Assembly (NCBI GenBank): GCA_030686995.1
Contig: CM060691.1
Coordinates: 87,603,055 to 87,667,054, forward strand
Direction: 5' to 3'
Origin: Artemisia argyi
Lineage: Eukaryota > Streptophyta > Magnoliopsida > Asterales > Asteraceae
DNA length: 64,000 bases
A program made the translations under genes and the position numbers. This document shows, piece after piece, positions 54,428 through 63,999 of this stretch (its first letter is position 1; every line of letters starts with the position of its first letter). The notes under the pieces were generated by a model, which was given only the letters and a program-made list of their open reading frames with translations, was not told the origin of the DNA and made no database searches.

Positions 54428-55278
54428 ACCGGGGGATTGATCGTTCAGCTTAGGAATAGTGTCGCTAGGATTAGAAAGCCTAAATACTAGTTCTAAAGGT
54501 AAGGGATGATTATTTTTGTATTTTTATATTTTTTAGAAAGCAATTAAAATCTCGGGTTTTGAAGGATTTGGGCGGAATTAGTTGCTAATCAACTAACCCA
54601 ATACTAAAGATGCAATAAAAATAAAATACTAAAAATGAAAATAAACTAATTATACTAAAGTTGGGAGCAGTAAATGGAGAAAATGTGTTTACTTAGATTT
54701 CACTACTCCCTAGACATCTTTTACACGTTAATTACTTGTTATAATTGCATGGATGACGGATCGTATTCCTTAATACCATTCATGGGGTGGCACACATAAC
54801 TCCCCAATTCTATGAGCTCTTATCTCCTCCTACACCATGCCCAGCACAACTATAGAGATTGTAAACAGTGGCTCATGCATTAAATACAACCAATAAAGAC
54901 CTAGTGCGCCTCGGTTCATGTTTCTTAAGACGTTCAAGCATGTTACCAATTGGAGATCTGCCAGTTTTCTTAAGCCTAACATATAAATCATTCTTCCAAG
55001 ACAAGAATAAACAAGTAATCAACACATAATTAACATCTAGGTTTCATTAGATCTAAGCAAACACAAGATAGATCTAGCCTAGCATGATGAAATTAAGATA
55101 AGAACAAGATATAGACAACCAACACATAGACATATTGATTGAATTAAAAGAACACTTATCTCAATTACAATCAAAGGTATCAAGGGTTTGGAACCCTTGA
55201 AAAACCTGTAAAAGTTGCACCAAAATCGTACTTAGGGTTTCTCCAAAACTTCTCTTTCAATGTGTGAAAATTAGAAAA

Positions 55279-55519
55279 CTATATATAAAAAAATGGGTCT
55301 GACGGCGTCAAGACAAAACCTGTGACGCCGTCACCTCACCGCCAAAACTATTCTCGGACTGCCTTGATCTACATTTGACGCCGTCAAGACATAATCATTT
55401 CCAGGCCGTCATGACTTTTAACTCTTGACGCCCTACCTACGTGACGCCGTCAAATCTGTACTGGGTCGTCATGGACTTCTGCTCTTGACGCCGTCAGAGA
55501 ATTACTCTTGACGCCGTCA
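55279..55519 (-). promoter_or_regulatory. A3 LTR-c promoter: palindrome cluster and TATA
   Basis: The palindromes (55509-55519, 55486-55496 and others) are intact. The TATA-like box at 55288-55279 has lost its final G relative to LTR-a. Confidence 0.6.
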
Positions 55520-55725
55520 CCTACTGTTCCCAGCATGGAAAATTAAGACTTTGGCGTTTTCTTCACTTTTATGCTCCAAAAACGTCCGAATTGCTTCCTT
55601 TTCCAGATTTCTCTCCCAAAGTACCTAAAATCACAAAAGGAACGATTTAGGGCAATATTTGATCAAATAAATTCGAATTCGGGCTTAAATGACTCCCTAA
55701 AAACGGATCATTTTTCGCCTCATCA

Positions 55726-56825
55726 GACGGCGTCAAATCAAGGCCGTCAAGAGTAAAAGTGGTGACGGCCCAGAGCAACAATACACATGACGGCGTCAGA
55801 TCTGGATATAGGCAATCCGATTATATTTTTGGCGGCGAGTTGACGGTGTTAGAAGTTTCTTCTTGACGCCATCACCTTAGTAAATCTATATATAGTCTTT
55901 GTAATTTTCATTCTAAAGGGAGGAGAATTTTAGGGTCGAATTGAATAAACCCTAACACGACTTTTACAGTATTTTCAAGGGTTTTTATCCTTTCAATTCA
56001 TTCAATATGTCTATGTGTTGTTTGAATATGTCTTATGCTTGTCTTGATTTTAACATGCTAGGCTAGATCTTTTGTGTGTTTGCTTAGATGTAATGAAACC
56101 TAGATGTTGATTATAGGTCGATTGCTTGTTTATAGTTGTAATGGATGAATGATTTCGATGTTAGGCTTAAGAAAACTGGCAGACTTCCATTGTGTAACAT
56201 GCTTGAACGTCTTAAGAAACATGAACCAATGCGTACTAAGGTTTTTATGGTTGTATTTAATGCATGAGCGAATTCTAGTGATCCCATGTTAGGAGCTTCT
56301 TGCAGGCTCGACATAGGAGTGAAGTAGGAGCTTATAGAGTTGGGGAAGTATGTATGCCACCCCACGATTGGTATTAAGGAATATAACCCGTCATCCACGC
56401 AACTGTAACAAACAATTAACCTGTAAAAGATATCTAGGGAGTAGTGAAATATAAGTAAACACAATTCTCCCATCTATTGTTCACACCATATTGTAATTAA
56501 ATTAATTTACATTTCTGTCATTTTATTTTAATTGCATCTTAGTTATTGGGTTAGTTGACTAGTAACTAATTCCGCCCACTCTTCCAAAACTGAGATTTTT
56601 AATTGCTTTTCATAAAACATAAAAATACAAAAAGAATCATCCTTCACCTCTAGACCTAGTTTTTAGACTTTCTAATCCTAGTGACACTATTCCTGAGTTG
56701 AACGATCAATCCCCCGATACTTGTCACTATACTATACTACAACGATCAGGTACACTGCCTGGTGGGGGTTGTAAGCTTCTCGAGATCCCTCAAGAGGTAA
56801 AGCCTGGTGCAATTCCCACACATCA
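55726..56825 (+). repeat. A2 3' LTR, right part
   Basis: Begins with the second GACGG and continues the A2 LTR (CGTCAAATCAAGGCCGTC…) through its TATA region (near 55893) to CACACATCA. It contains the tRNA-Asp complement at 56719-56745. TNP2 sequence follows directly. Confidence 0.9.
56719..56745 (-). other. tRNA-Asp 5'-half-like segment, A2 3' LTR
   Basis: The minus strand reads TCGTTGTAGTATAG, TATAG, TGACAAGT, identical to A3. The A2 5' LTR copy has changes. Confidence 0.65.
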
Positions 56826-56826
56826 A

Positions 56827-57327
56827 GTTTACTAGAACAGTGGGGTTAGTGTTGAGGCATTAGATATGCACATATCTAAAGAAGTTGCAACCACAAGGCA
56901 AGCATTTTATTATGGGTTTTTGCAAAAGATATGGGAGCTAGATTACCGTTACAGGCAATTTCCTCTTTTCAAATGAGATTGGGTTAATCGCAAACGTGGT
57001 GTGAAATGCGATACTATTCTTGGGTATACATTGGTTGACCTGAATAATTTAGGCCACAAAGTTGATCCGTTCATATTAGCCTCACAAGCACGACAAGTGT
57101 TTTATGTGCAAGACCAGTTAGATAAAAAATTGTCTATTGTGTTTAAGACACCTCCCAATAATTACAAAGATAAGTATGATGAAGTCGATGAGGAATTTAG
57201 TACCGTCATTCACCAGCACAATGATAACATATTGCCACGTGTGGATCGACGTGACTTGGGTAATGAATCACGAACTGACTACTATCGAACCGACTGTGGA
57301 GGTGTTGTTATACGAAAATCCAAGTGA
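56827..57327 (+). pseudogene. CACTA TNP2 segment 3 (C-terminal DUF4216-like region)
   Basis: Resumes right after A2 with NSGVSVEALDMHISKEVATT and continues with FYYGFLQKIWELDYR, GYTLVDLNNLGHKVDPFILASQ and LSIVFKTPPNNYKD, then an acidic tail ending at 57325-57327. These blocks are typical of the TNP2 C-terminus. Stops are TAG 56833-56835, at what is usually a Gln before NSGV, and TGA 56974-56976, at a usual Cys (FK*DWVN). Both are single-base changes, consistent with slow decay. Confidence 0.88.
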
Positions 57328-57479
57328 ACCATGTTATGTAATAAGAGCTTGGGAATTGTCCAATGTATTTAGGTGTTTGTGTTATGTTATGGCTGTATAG
57401 TTATGTTTGGTTGTTGTTTCATGTAACATTGCCTTTATGGCTCACTTTCTTAATAAATTTACCTTATTTAAGCAAACAA
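57328..57479 (+). other. TNP2 3' flank
   Basis: A short AT-rich stretch between the transposase stop and the repeat array, presumably the 3' UTR. Nothing else is seen. Confidence 0.4.
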
Positions 57480-58870
57480 AAAATGTTTGAGATGTTATTT
57501 ATGCGTATTTTGTGTGACTATTGTTCATCCAATTGCCACATGAAATTGATATTTGTGTGTCGTTTTGTAACATTTATTCACACAAATTAAAGCATGTTTC
57601 TTTTGGGTATTTAGTCACACACAACTAACCATAAAGTGACCAAAATTGTTAATAACTGTGACCATATATGCTGTTTAAAGTCAAGGAATGTGTATTTTTT
57701 ATGACTATTGATCATCCAATTGCCACATGAATTAGGTTTTTGTGTGGCCTTTGGTAACATTTAGTCACACAAACCATGGTTTTGGAAGTGTATTTACTCT
57801 CATATAACTAGCCATAAAGTGACCAAAAGTGTTAATAAGTGTAACCATATGATGTTTAAAGTTAATGAATGTATATTCTGTGTGACTATTGATCATCCAA
57901 TTGCCACATAAATTTGGTTTTTGTGTGGCCTTTACTAACATTTAGTCACACAAATCATGTTTTTGGGAGTGTATTTAGTCACATACAACTAACCATCAAG
58001 TGACCAAAAGTGTTAATAAGTGTGACCATATGCTATTTAAAGTGAAGGAATGTGTATTTTGTGTGACTATTGATCATCCACTTGCCACATGAATTTGGTT
58101 TTTGTGTGGCCTTTGGTAACATTTAGTCACACAAAGCATGTTTTTGGGAGTGAATTTAGTCACATACAACTAACCATCAAGTGACCAAAAGTGTTAATAA
58201 GTGTGACCATATGGTGTTGAAAGTGAAGGAATGTATGGTTTGTGTGACTATAGATCATCGAATTGCCACATAAATTTGGTTTTTGTGTGGCCTTTACTAA
58301 CATTTAGTCACACAAAGCATATTTTTGGGAGTGTATTTAGTCACATACAATTAACCGTCAAGTGACCAAAAGTGTTAATAAGTGTGACCATATGCTGTTT
58401 AAAGTGAAGGAATGTGTATTTTGTGTGACTATTGATCATCCACTTGCCACATGAATTTGGTTTTTGTGTGGCCTTTGGTAACATTTAGTCACACAAAGCA
58501 TGTTTTTGGGAGTGAATTTAGTCAGATACAACTAACCATCAAGTGACCAAAAGTGTTAATAAGTGTGACCATATGGTGTTGAAAGTGAAGGAATGTATGG
58601 TTTGTGTAACTATAGATCATCCAATTGCCACATAAATTTGGTTTTTGTGTGGCCTTTACTAACATTTAATCACACAAAGCATGTTCTTGGGAGTGAATTT
58701 AGTCACATACAACTAACCATCAAGTGACCAAAAGTGTTAATAAGTGTGACCATATACTGTTTAAAGTGAAGGAATGTGTATTTTATGTGACTATTGATCA
58801 TCCACTTGCCACATGAATTTGGTTTTTGTGTGGCCTTTGGTAACATTTAGTCACACAAAGCATGTTTTGG
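57480..58870. repeat. CACTA subterminal array, 181-bp units in a 362-bp higher-order pattern
   Basis: Eight units with phase points near 57511, 57700, 57881, 58062, 58242, 58423, 58604 and 58785 (spacing 181 after the first). Each carries GTGTGACTAT, TTGCCACAT, TAGTCACACAAA and GTGACCAAAAGTGTTAATAA. From about 58000, units alternate between a TGCTGTTTAAAG / CCACTTGCC / TTTGGTAAC type and a TGGTGTTGAAAG / AATTGCC / TTTACTAAC type. Repeated GTGTGAC / GTCACAC sites in this position are typical for CACTA proteins to bind. Confidence 0.88.
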
Positions 58871-59238
58871 CTACACTTAAATAATGTGTGATAAACTATT
58901 TAGTGTGACTATTTGCAATGGATTTTGGCTACACTTAAATAATGTGTGACAAACTGTTTTGTGTGACCGTATATGGCATTTAGTCATACTATTAGAAGCA
59001 AATGTGACTATAAGTTTAGTGTGACCATATATGGCATCAAGGTTACTTGTATTTGTCACACGTTCCAAATGCATATGTGACTAAATGATCTGGAACAAAA
59101 TCACCAGTTACGTTTAGTACATAAGGGTCGATTGTGTGGCAGTAGAGGTCTTATGGTCACACATTCGAAATGCTCATGTGTGACTAATTCGTAAATGTTG
59201 TCAATTTACCAACCTTCAGCCACACAAATATTTGAATG
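58871..59238. repeat. CACTA subterminal region, irregular GTGTGAC repeats
   Basis: Contains a 60-bp-scale repeat (TTTTGGCTACACTTAAATAA at about 58865 and 58925) and several inverted GTCACAC…GTGTGAC pairs. No CACTA terminus is seen before the COP insertion, so the right end lies beyond it. Confidence 0.7.
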
Positions 59239-59597
59239 TGTGGAAAACTAGAAGGGGGGTTGAATAGTTTTACGTCTTTTTAATTTGTTACAAAAGATTG
59301 TTTGAATGTTTTCTTTGTTTTCAAAAATTTAGATTCGATAATATGTGATTTCAAGTCTTGAACAATATGAACAACAATAAATATGTACGATATAGCAATA
59401 ATAATGTAAGTAAAGAAATAAATGAGAGATGGAAAGACCGAACCGCGAGACAAGAGATTTATAGTGGTTCGGCTACAAGGACACCTTCCTTGCCCTACTC
59501 CACTCCTCGAGCTCCTAACTCGAGAGTTTTCTTCACTATGTCAACAAGCTCCCTTATGGCGGAGAAAACCTTACACACCAATGTACACACCACAACT

Positions 59598-59750
59598 TCG
59601 TCACAACTTCTTCACACCAATCTACTTCACACCTATTCTTCTTCACACCTTTCTACTTCACACCTATTCTTCTTCACACCCTTCTACTTCACACCTATCT
59701 ACTTCACACCAATCTTCTTCACACCTTTCTACTTCCTAACTTTTCTTCTT
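59598..59750. repeat. CTTCACACC minisatellite in the COP LTR
   Basis: Seven to nine imperfect copies of a 14-15 bp unit (TTCTTCACACCTTTC / TACTTCACACCTA). The encoded Ser/Thr/His repeats in plus frames are low-complexity shadows. Confidence 0.75.
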
Positions 59751-60070
59751 CACAACAAACTACTAACCAATCACACTACTTATATACCTAGCTAAACTAT
59801 CTTCTTTCAAATATTCACAACTAATTACACAAAGAGATATATATAATGGATGATGCTCTAACAACTTGGATGTGGAGATCACAACAAGTTGTAATACTTC
59901 TTGTCTTGAGGGATAGAAGTATTCTTCTCTTGCACTTTAGAGGATGATATTTGGATCACTTTGAAACAAAGATTTATGAATGTATGATCAAAGGATTAAG
60001 AGAATAGAAATGGAGATCTAGAACAAAAAGTTTAGGAGTGCAAAAGGTGAGGAAAATCTGAGAAATGAAC

Positions 60071-60184
60071 TAGTATTTATAGAGACAGAAAATACTGTGC
60101 AGGAGCGTGTCGGTCCCCTTAATTCATGGCCGTTCCCCTTAATTTTAAGAGGACCGCCCCTTATAATTAAGGGGGCCGCCCAGC
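60071..60184 (-). promoter_or_regulatory. COP LTR promoter: GGGCGGCCCCCTTAAT palindromic cluster and TATA
   Basis: In element orientation GGGCGGCCCCCTTAATTA, AAGGGGCGGTCC, AATTAAGGGGAACGGCC and ATTAAGGGGACCGAC follow one another, then CTCTATAAATACTA about 27 bases later. The cluster is GC-rich in an AT-rich LTR and can form hairpins. Confidence 0.55.
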
Positions 60185-60570
60185 TGTAATGGCCAGAAAT
60201 TTTGTCTTTTAGTGAGGAAAGTTTATTTGGTGAAAAACTAACTAATTTTGGTTAAAATTTTGAATTCATATATTTAGTATGATTAAAACATTTTTCTTTA
60301 TAACCAAAAGTGTTTTTCAAAAATGTATAATATGTTTATATAATTAAATAAACTTTGTAATAATTAATTAAATACCCCTTTGATCATAGATTGCAATAAA
60401 CACTTTGTTTATTCATACCTTAAGTGATTTGGATGTAAAGAGAATGTTAATCACTAAATACTTGTTTATGTCATAAATTTTAGTTCAATGGGTTTATGTT
60501 TTGTAATAATTAAAACATAGAGATATTGATAATATGTTAATAATGTTTTTAGGCATTATTTATGTCAACA

Positions 60571-60584
60571 ATCTCCCCCTTTTT
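60571..60584 (-). other. COP polypurine tract
   Basis: The complement of AAAAAGGGGGAGAT lies immediately before the LTR start TGTTGACA. Similar purine-rich repeats (AAAAGGGGGAG near 60660, GGGGGAGCAT near 60732-60755) lie just upstream. Confidence 0.8.
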
Positions 60585-61054
60585 GATTATTTCAAAACCT
60601 TAAACTCAATAGGTCTAAAATTTATTTTTAGACAAGTATTTTAGAGTTTAATATTCTCTTCTCCCCCTTTTTGTAAAATCAAAAAGGTTAAACCGAGTAA
60701 GCTTCATAGATGAAGTTAAACGGGTAGAATGCTCCCCCTTCATGTATGCTCCCCCTCATTTGAGGGCACCAAGGAAACGAGCTATGGAAAGCTTCGCTAC
60801 AAAAAATATGTGAAGAGAACAAGACATATATATGCAAAGCAACAATTATGCAAATAAAAATAGATTCATTCAAGCATACATGATATAATCATAGAAATGA
60901 TTAGCATTACAACATTCAATATGCTTGAAGCATATTGATTACAATAAAACAAAAGAATAGACATAGTCCTATATTGCCTAAGAGAGCACTTGGACTTGCT
61001 TGCAACCCATGGTTGATTGTTTTATTTGCTTGAAGGGGAACATAAGCATAGAGC
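60585..61054 (-). other. COP 3' non-coding interval
   Basis: About 470 bases between the extra ORF and the PPT. Only the purine-rich repeats are notable. Confidence 0.5.
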
Positions 61055-61747
61055 TTAGTTGTTAGATGGAGAGGGATATGGAGTGGGGTATGGAGCGGAA
61101 GAGGTGGATCTTACGATGTTGTATCGAGTTAAGGGTGGTATTGGATGAGGACGAGTGAGAAGATATTCAATCCAAGAAATATCTTCACTCAAGTAGAGAA
61201 TTTGTTTTTGAAGAAAGATGCAACAAGGGCAATAGTGAGTATGGTTTGTGACTTGATCCAAATTGAGAGAGTGGGGTAGGCAATTTGCATAGGGTGATGA
61301 TAGAGGTTGCCCTTTGTTGCGTTGTGCACGATGCATAGCAAGGAGATCACTAACATCATGGATTTGGGTTATTTCATCATGGAACTTTTGCTTTTCCATG
61401 GCAATGTGAAGAGAATCATTGTGTTGATATGGATGAATTGGGTTTGTATAGTTGGAATTGTAGTTTGATGGTTGATCAAACTTGTATGGATCATTATAAG
61501 TGGTTGGAGGATGAGATGTGTAGTTTGGCATGAAAGAAGATGTTTGGCCAATGTTGTATGGTTTGTAAAGAGGATCAAATGAATATGAATGTCCTTGTGG
61601 GAAGTAAGTGGTTGGAGGTGTTGAGTGATTTCCAACTTCATTGGTTATGATGGATTTGTTGCGAGGGCTTTTTCTTCGCCAAACGGGTTTTTCCGACATC
61701 CTTGCTAGCTTTGAGGCTTTTGGTTTTGGTTTGTTTGGAGAAATCAT
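61055..61747 (-). CDS. COP extra ORF in the env-like position
   Basis: Open from MISPNKPKPKAS (61747, 230 residues) or the next Met, MSEKPVWRRKSPRNK (61699). The frame is also open upstream to 61939, but the proposed internal promoter favours the later starts. The N-terminus is basic; the middle is rich in Pro, Tyr, Asn and Ser. The C-terminal third is more ordered (HDEITQIHDVSDLLAMHRAQ … HYCPCCIFLQKQILYLSEDI) with a Cys pair. I see no signal peptide, membrane segment or coiled coil strong enough to call an envelope. SIRE-type elements often carry an ORF here; its function is unknown. It is uninterrupted although pol is broken. Confidence 0.6.
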   Translation of the reverse strand: MISPNKPKPKASKLARMSEKPVWRRKSPRNKSIITNEVGNHSTPPTTYFPQGHSYSFDPLYKPYNIGQTSSFMPNYTSHPPTTYNDPYKFDQPSNYNSNYTNPIHPYQHNDSLHIAMEKQKFHDEITQIHDVSDLLAMHRAQRNKGQPLSSPYANCLPHSLNLDQVTNHTHYCPCCIFLQKQILYLSEDISWIEYLLTRPHPIPPLTRYNIVRSTSSAPYPTPYPSPSNN

Positions 61748-61780
61748 GAAGGGATGAATGGAGAGTGTTGAAGATTGGGG

Positions 61781-61983
61781 ATATTTATAGTGTAAGATTT
61801 GTGTGTTTATGGATGGATAAAGTTTGTTTGGGAGATTAGGACAAAATATGTTGGTGAAAATTGGGAAATGTAGGTTGAAATGGGCTAAAAAGCAGAAAAG
61901 ATTCTGTAAACCCGACCAGCAGATGGCCGGTCCCCTCAATTAGGGGGGGGGTCCCCTTAAAATTAAGGGGGCCGCCCATCTGG
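61781..61983 (-). promoter_or_regulatory. COP putative internal promoter upstream of the extra ORF
   Basis: In element orientation GGGCGGCCCCCTTAATTT, AAGGGGACC, then GAGGGGACCGGCCATCTG (61977-61921) closely resemble the LTR cluster. A TATA box CACTATAAATAT follows (61792-61781) 35 bases before the Met at 61747. This looks like a second copy of the LTR promoter elements. Confidence 0.5.
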
Positions 61984-62718
61984 TGATTTCCAGATTGCCA
62001 GAATATGGTTTTTGGCAGAAAATTTGCAGAAAGGTTGTGTTTTTGGATTTGGATTCAAGCAAGTTCAATTCCTTGAGGCAATATAGCATCTAATCTAATC
62101 ATGATATAGCATGCATGCAAAAACACTTAAGTAAAAGATTAAACAAGCAACAAATAATAAGCTAGAGGAGACAAATAAACGCAAGGGCACTTAATCTTCC
62201 TAAGGTAACTATCTTAGATCAAAGGCAAAGGTAACTAGTGAGTCAAAAACTAGTGATGAATCAAGATGACCACATTATGAGTGATTTTGTCCAAGTGTGT
62301 GCCTATATGCAACAAATGTGGAGTTGTGATTGTTTCGACTCCTAAATGCAAAGAAAAATAAGTTTCCTAAGAAACAATCCAAAATCTCCTTGATTCGATT
62401 TTTGCTCGATTCATGAATGTCAAAGATATATATTAGATTAGATACGTTGACAATTTATGTGAGAGTTTATGCATGATCTTGGAAAAAGGTTTTTAGCATT
62501 TGTCAACAATGCAAGGAAAATGATGTTCATGTAATTCCTAGATGTGAGAATAGTTTAAAAAACTTTGATTGGGTTTTACAAGAGAGTTTATGCAAAGAAA
62601 ATAAGGTTTCCCAATCTTTAATTTTGTGTGAAATAGATTCCTAGACTCAGAAATGGAGAAGTGGAAGAAAAGTAAATTTATGCAAGAGAAAAAAAATATT
62701 GTCTAAATGCAATAAAAT
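61984..62718 (-). other. COP interval between RNase H and the extra ORF
   Basis: About 730 AT-rich bases with no ORF or repeat recognised. Confidence 0.5.
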
Positions 62719-63999
62719 TTAGTCAACTTGTTCCATCATTCCTAATCCTAAACGCAAGTGATTGAATAATTCACGCTTAAGGGGTTTAGTGAATATATCC
62801 GCAATGTTATCTTTGGATGCAACTTTTTCTATAGATATGTTTCCTTTTTGTACATTATCCCTAAGGAAATGTTGGTGTATTTCTATATGTTTAGTCCTAG
62901 AGTGTTGCACCGGATTTTTACTTAAATCTATCGCACATAATGGGAACATTTTCTAACCTAATGCCATAGTCTATGAGAGCTTGTTTCATCCATAGTGCTT
63001 GTTGACTTGCCTTTCCAGTGCTTACATATTCGGCTTCGGTTGTAGAAATAGCAAGAGCGGTTTGCTTCTTCGAAAACCAAGATGTTAGACAACATCCCAT
63101 AAACGTGCAAATACCGCTAATGCTTTTTCTATCTACGTAGTCTCCCGCATGATCCGAATCCGCATAGACGATGGTTTCTATGCCGGATCCCTTAGGATAC
63201 CATAATCCTTAGTGTATAGTGCCTTTAATGTATCGGAAGATACGCTTAACCGCTTCTAGGTGAGAGGTTTTGGGATCCTCTTGAAAACGGGCACAAAGGC
63301 AAACACTAAACATGATATCGGGTCTACTTACCGTCAAGTAGAGTAAACTACCTATCATTCCTCTATACTTGGTGTTATGTACGGACTCACCTTCATCATC
63401 CTTTGTGAGTTTCACTTCCGTAGACATGGGAGTTTTCATGGGTTTTGAGTCTTCTAGGCCAAATTTCTTAAGCATTTCCTTAATGTACTTAGATTGGTTA
63501 AAGAAAATTCCATCCTCTAATTGTTTTATTTGTAATCCTAGGAAGAAGTTTAGTTCACCCATCATACTCATCTCAAACTCATCATGCATGATTTTGGTAA
63601 ATTCATCACACATGTCTTGACAAGTTGATCCAAATATAATGTCATCAACATATATTTGGACAATGATGAGATTTGGGGTCTTTCCATTTTTGTGAAAAGA
63701 GTGTTATCTACCATTCCCATGGAATAATCATGTTTAATAAAGAAAGCTTTTAATCGATCATACCAAGCTTTGGGAGCTTGTTTGAGTCCATACAAAGCTT
63801 TCTTTAACTTATAAACATAATCAGGTTTTGCGAAGTCAATGAATCCTAGAGGTTGTGCCACATATACCTCCTCATTGATAAAACCGTTAAGGAATGCACT
63901 TTTCACGTCCATTTGAAATAACTTAAAATTTAGGGCGCATGCATAGGCAAGTAATATCCTAATAGATTCTAGTCTAGCTACGGGGGCATAAGTTTCGTC
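62719..63999 (-). pseudogene. pol: COP pol, C-terminal RT and RNase H, broken
   Basis: Reading from the window edge: DETYAPVARLESIR, MDVKSAFLNGFINEEVYVAQP and YGLKQAPKAWYDRL, the Ty1/copia RT. A one-base indel in an A run near 63690 shifts the frame, after which YVDDIIFGS (the catalytic YVDD), MGELNFFLGLQIKQLEDGIFF, GMIGSLLYLTVSRPDIMFSV and HLEAVKRIFRYIKGT follow. A TAA at 63209-63211 interrupts GLWYPKGS. The RNase H continues with YADSDHAGDYVDRKS and STTEAEYVS. A deletion near 62930 removes residues around CDN and shifts the frame to LSKNPVQHSRTKHIEIHQHFLRD and IADIFTKPL, ending at 62719. Both key activities would be lost. Confidence 0.9.

Larger units (their letters stand above)
41787..55725 (-). 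mobile_element. A3: family-A tandem array, LTR-internal-LTR-internal-LTR
   Basis: 13,939 bp with three LTRs of exactly 1404 bp (41787-43190, 48051-49454, 54322-55725) and two internal regions of about 4.86 kb, all on the minus strand. A single GACGG target duplication flanks the whole (41782-41786 and 55726-55730). This shows one insertion followed by duplication, as from unequal crossing-over between LTRs of sister or homologous copies. Each unit encodes only gag-pro. Confidence 0.95.
54322..55725 (-). repeat. A3 LTR-c (5'-most in element orientation)
   Basis: 1404 bp ending CCTCATCA, followed by the second GACGG. As the upstream LTR of the array it would drive unit 2. Confidence 0.95.
35239..56825 (+). 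mobile_element. A2: non-autonomous family-A element, interrupted by A3
   Basis: Order: 5' LTR (35239-36649), PBS, leader, gag-pro pseudogene (36820-39078), non-coding region, PPT, then a 3' LTR in two parts (41509-41786 and 55726-56825) around A3. The flanks do not show a 5-bp TSD: GGCAAA on the left, AGTTTAC on the right. Its LTRs differ by nearly 5% in the first 278 bases by eye and by a local rearrangement. It is older than its A3 insert. Confidence 0.88.
19057..59238. mobile_element. Host CACTA (En/Spm) transposon, visible pieces with four insertions
   Basis: The pieces 19057-26147, 34726-35238 and 56827-59238 form one CACTA element. It has a Ptta/En-Spm gene on the minus strand, a TNP2-type transposase gene on the plus strand read divergently, and a subterminal repeat array. 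Removing TRG with one TATAT copy restores the TNP2 frame exactly, which links the first two pieces. TNP2 sequence motifs link the third. A1 cuts its left side and COP its right side, so CACTA termini and their 3-bp TSD are not visible. Both genes carry stops and frameshifts, so it is no longer autonomous. Confidence 0.9.
59239..60570 (-). repeat. COP 3' LTR
   Basis: About 1332 bp from TGTGGAAAAC (the exact base is uncertain by 2-4) to TATGTCAACA. In element orientation it begins TGTTGACA, contains a palindrome cluster (60184-60111) and TATA (60084-60071), and ends in CCCCCCTTCTAGTTTTCCACA. Confidence 0.85.

Noticed and set aside
57480..58870. A CRISPR-like array
   Set aside because: Units are 181 bp of continuous similarity without unique spacers, in a plant CACTA subterminal region.
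59358..59795. A 145-codon ORF with Ser-Thr-His-Leu repeats
   Set aside because: Produced by the CTTCACACC minisatellite inside the COP LTR.
61055..61939. The COP extra ORF as a genuine envelope glycoprotein
   Set aside because: No signal peptide, fusion-like or membrane segment is convincing from the sequence; only its position is env-like.
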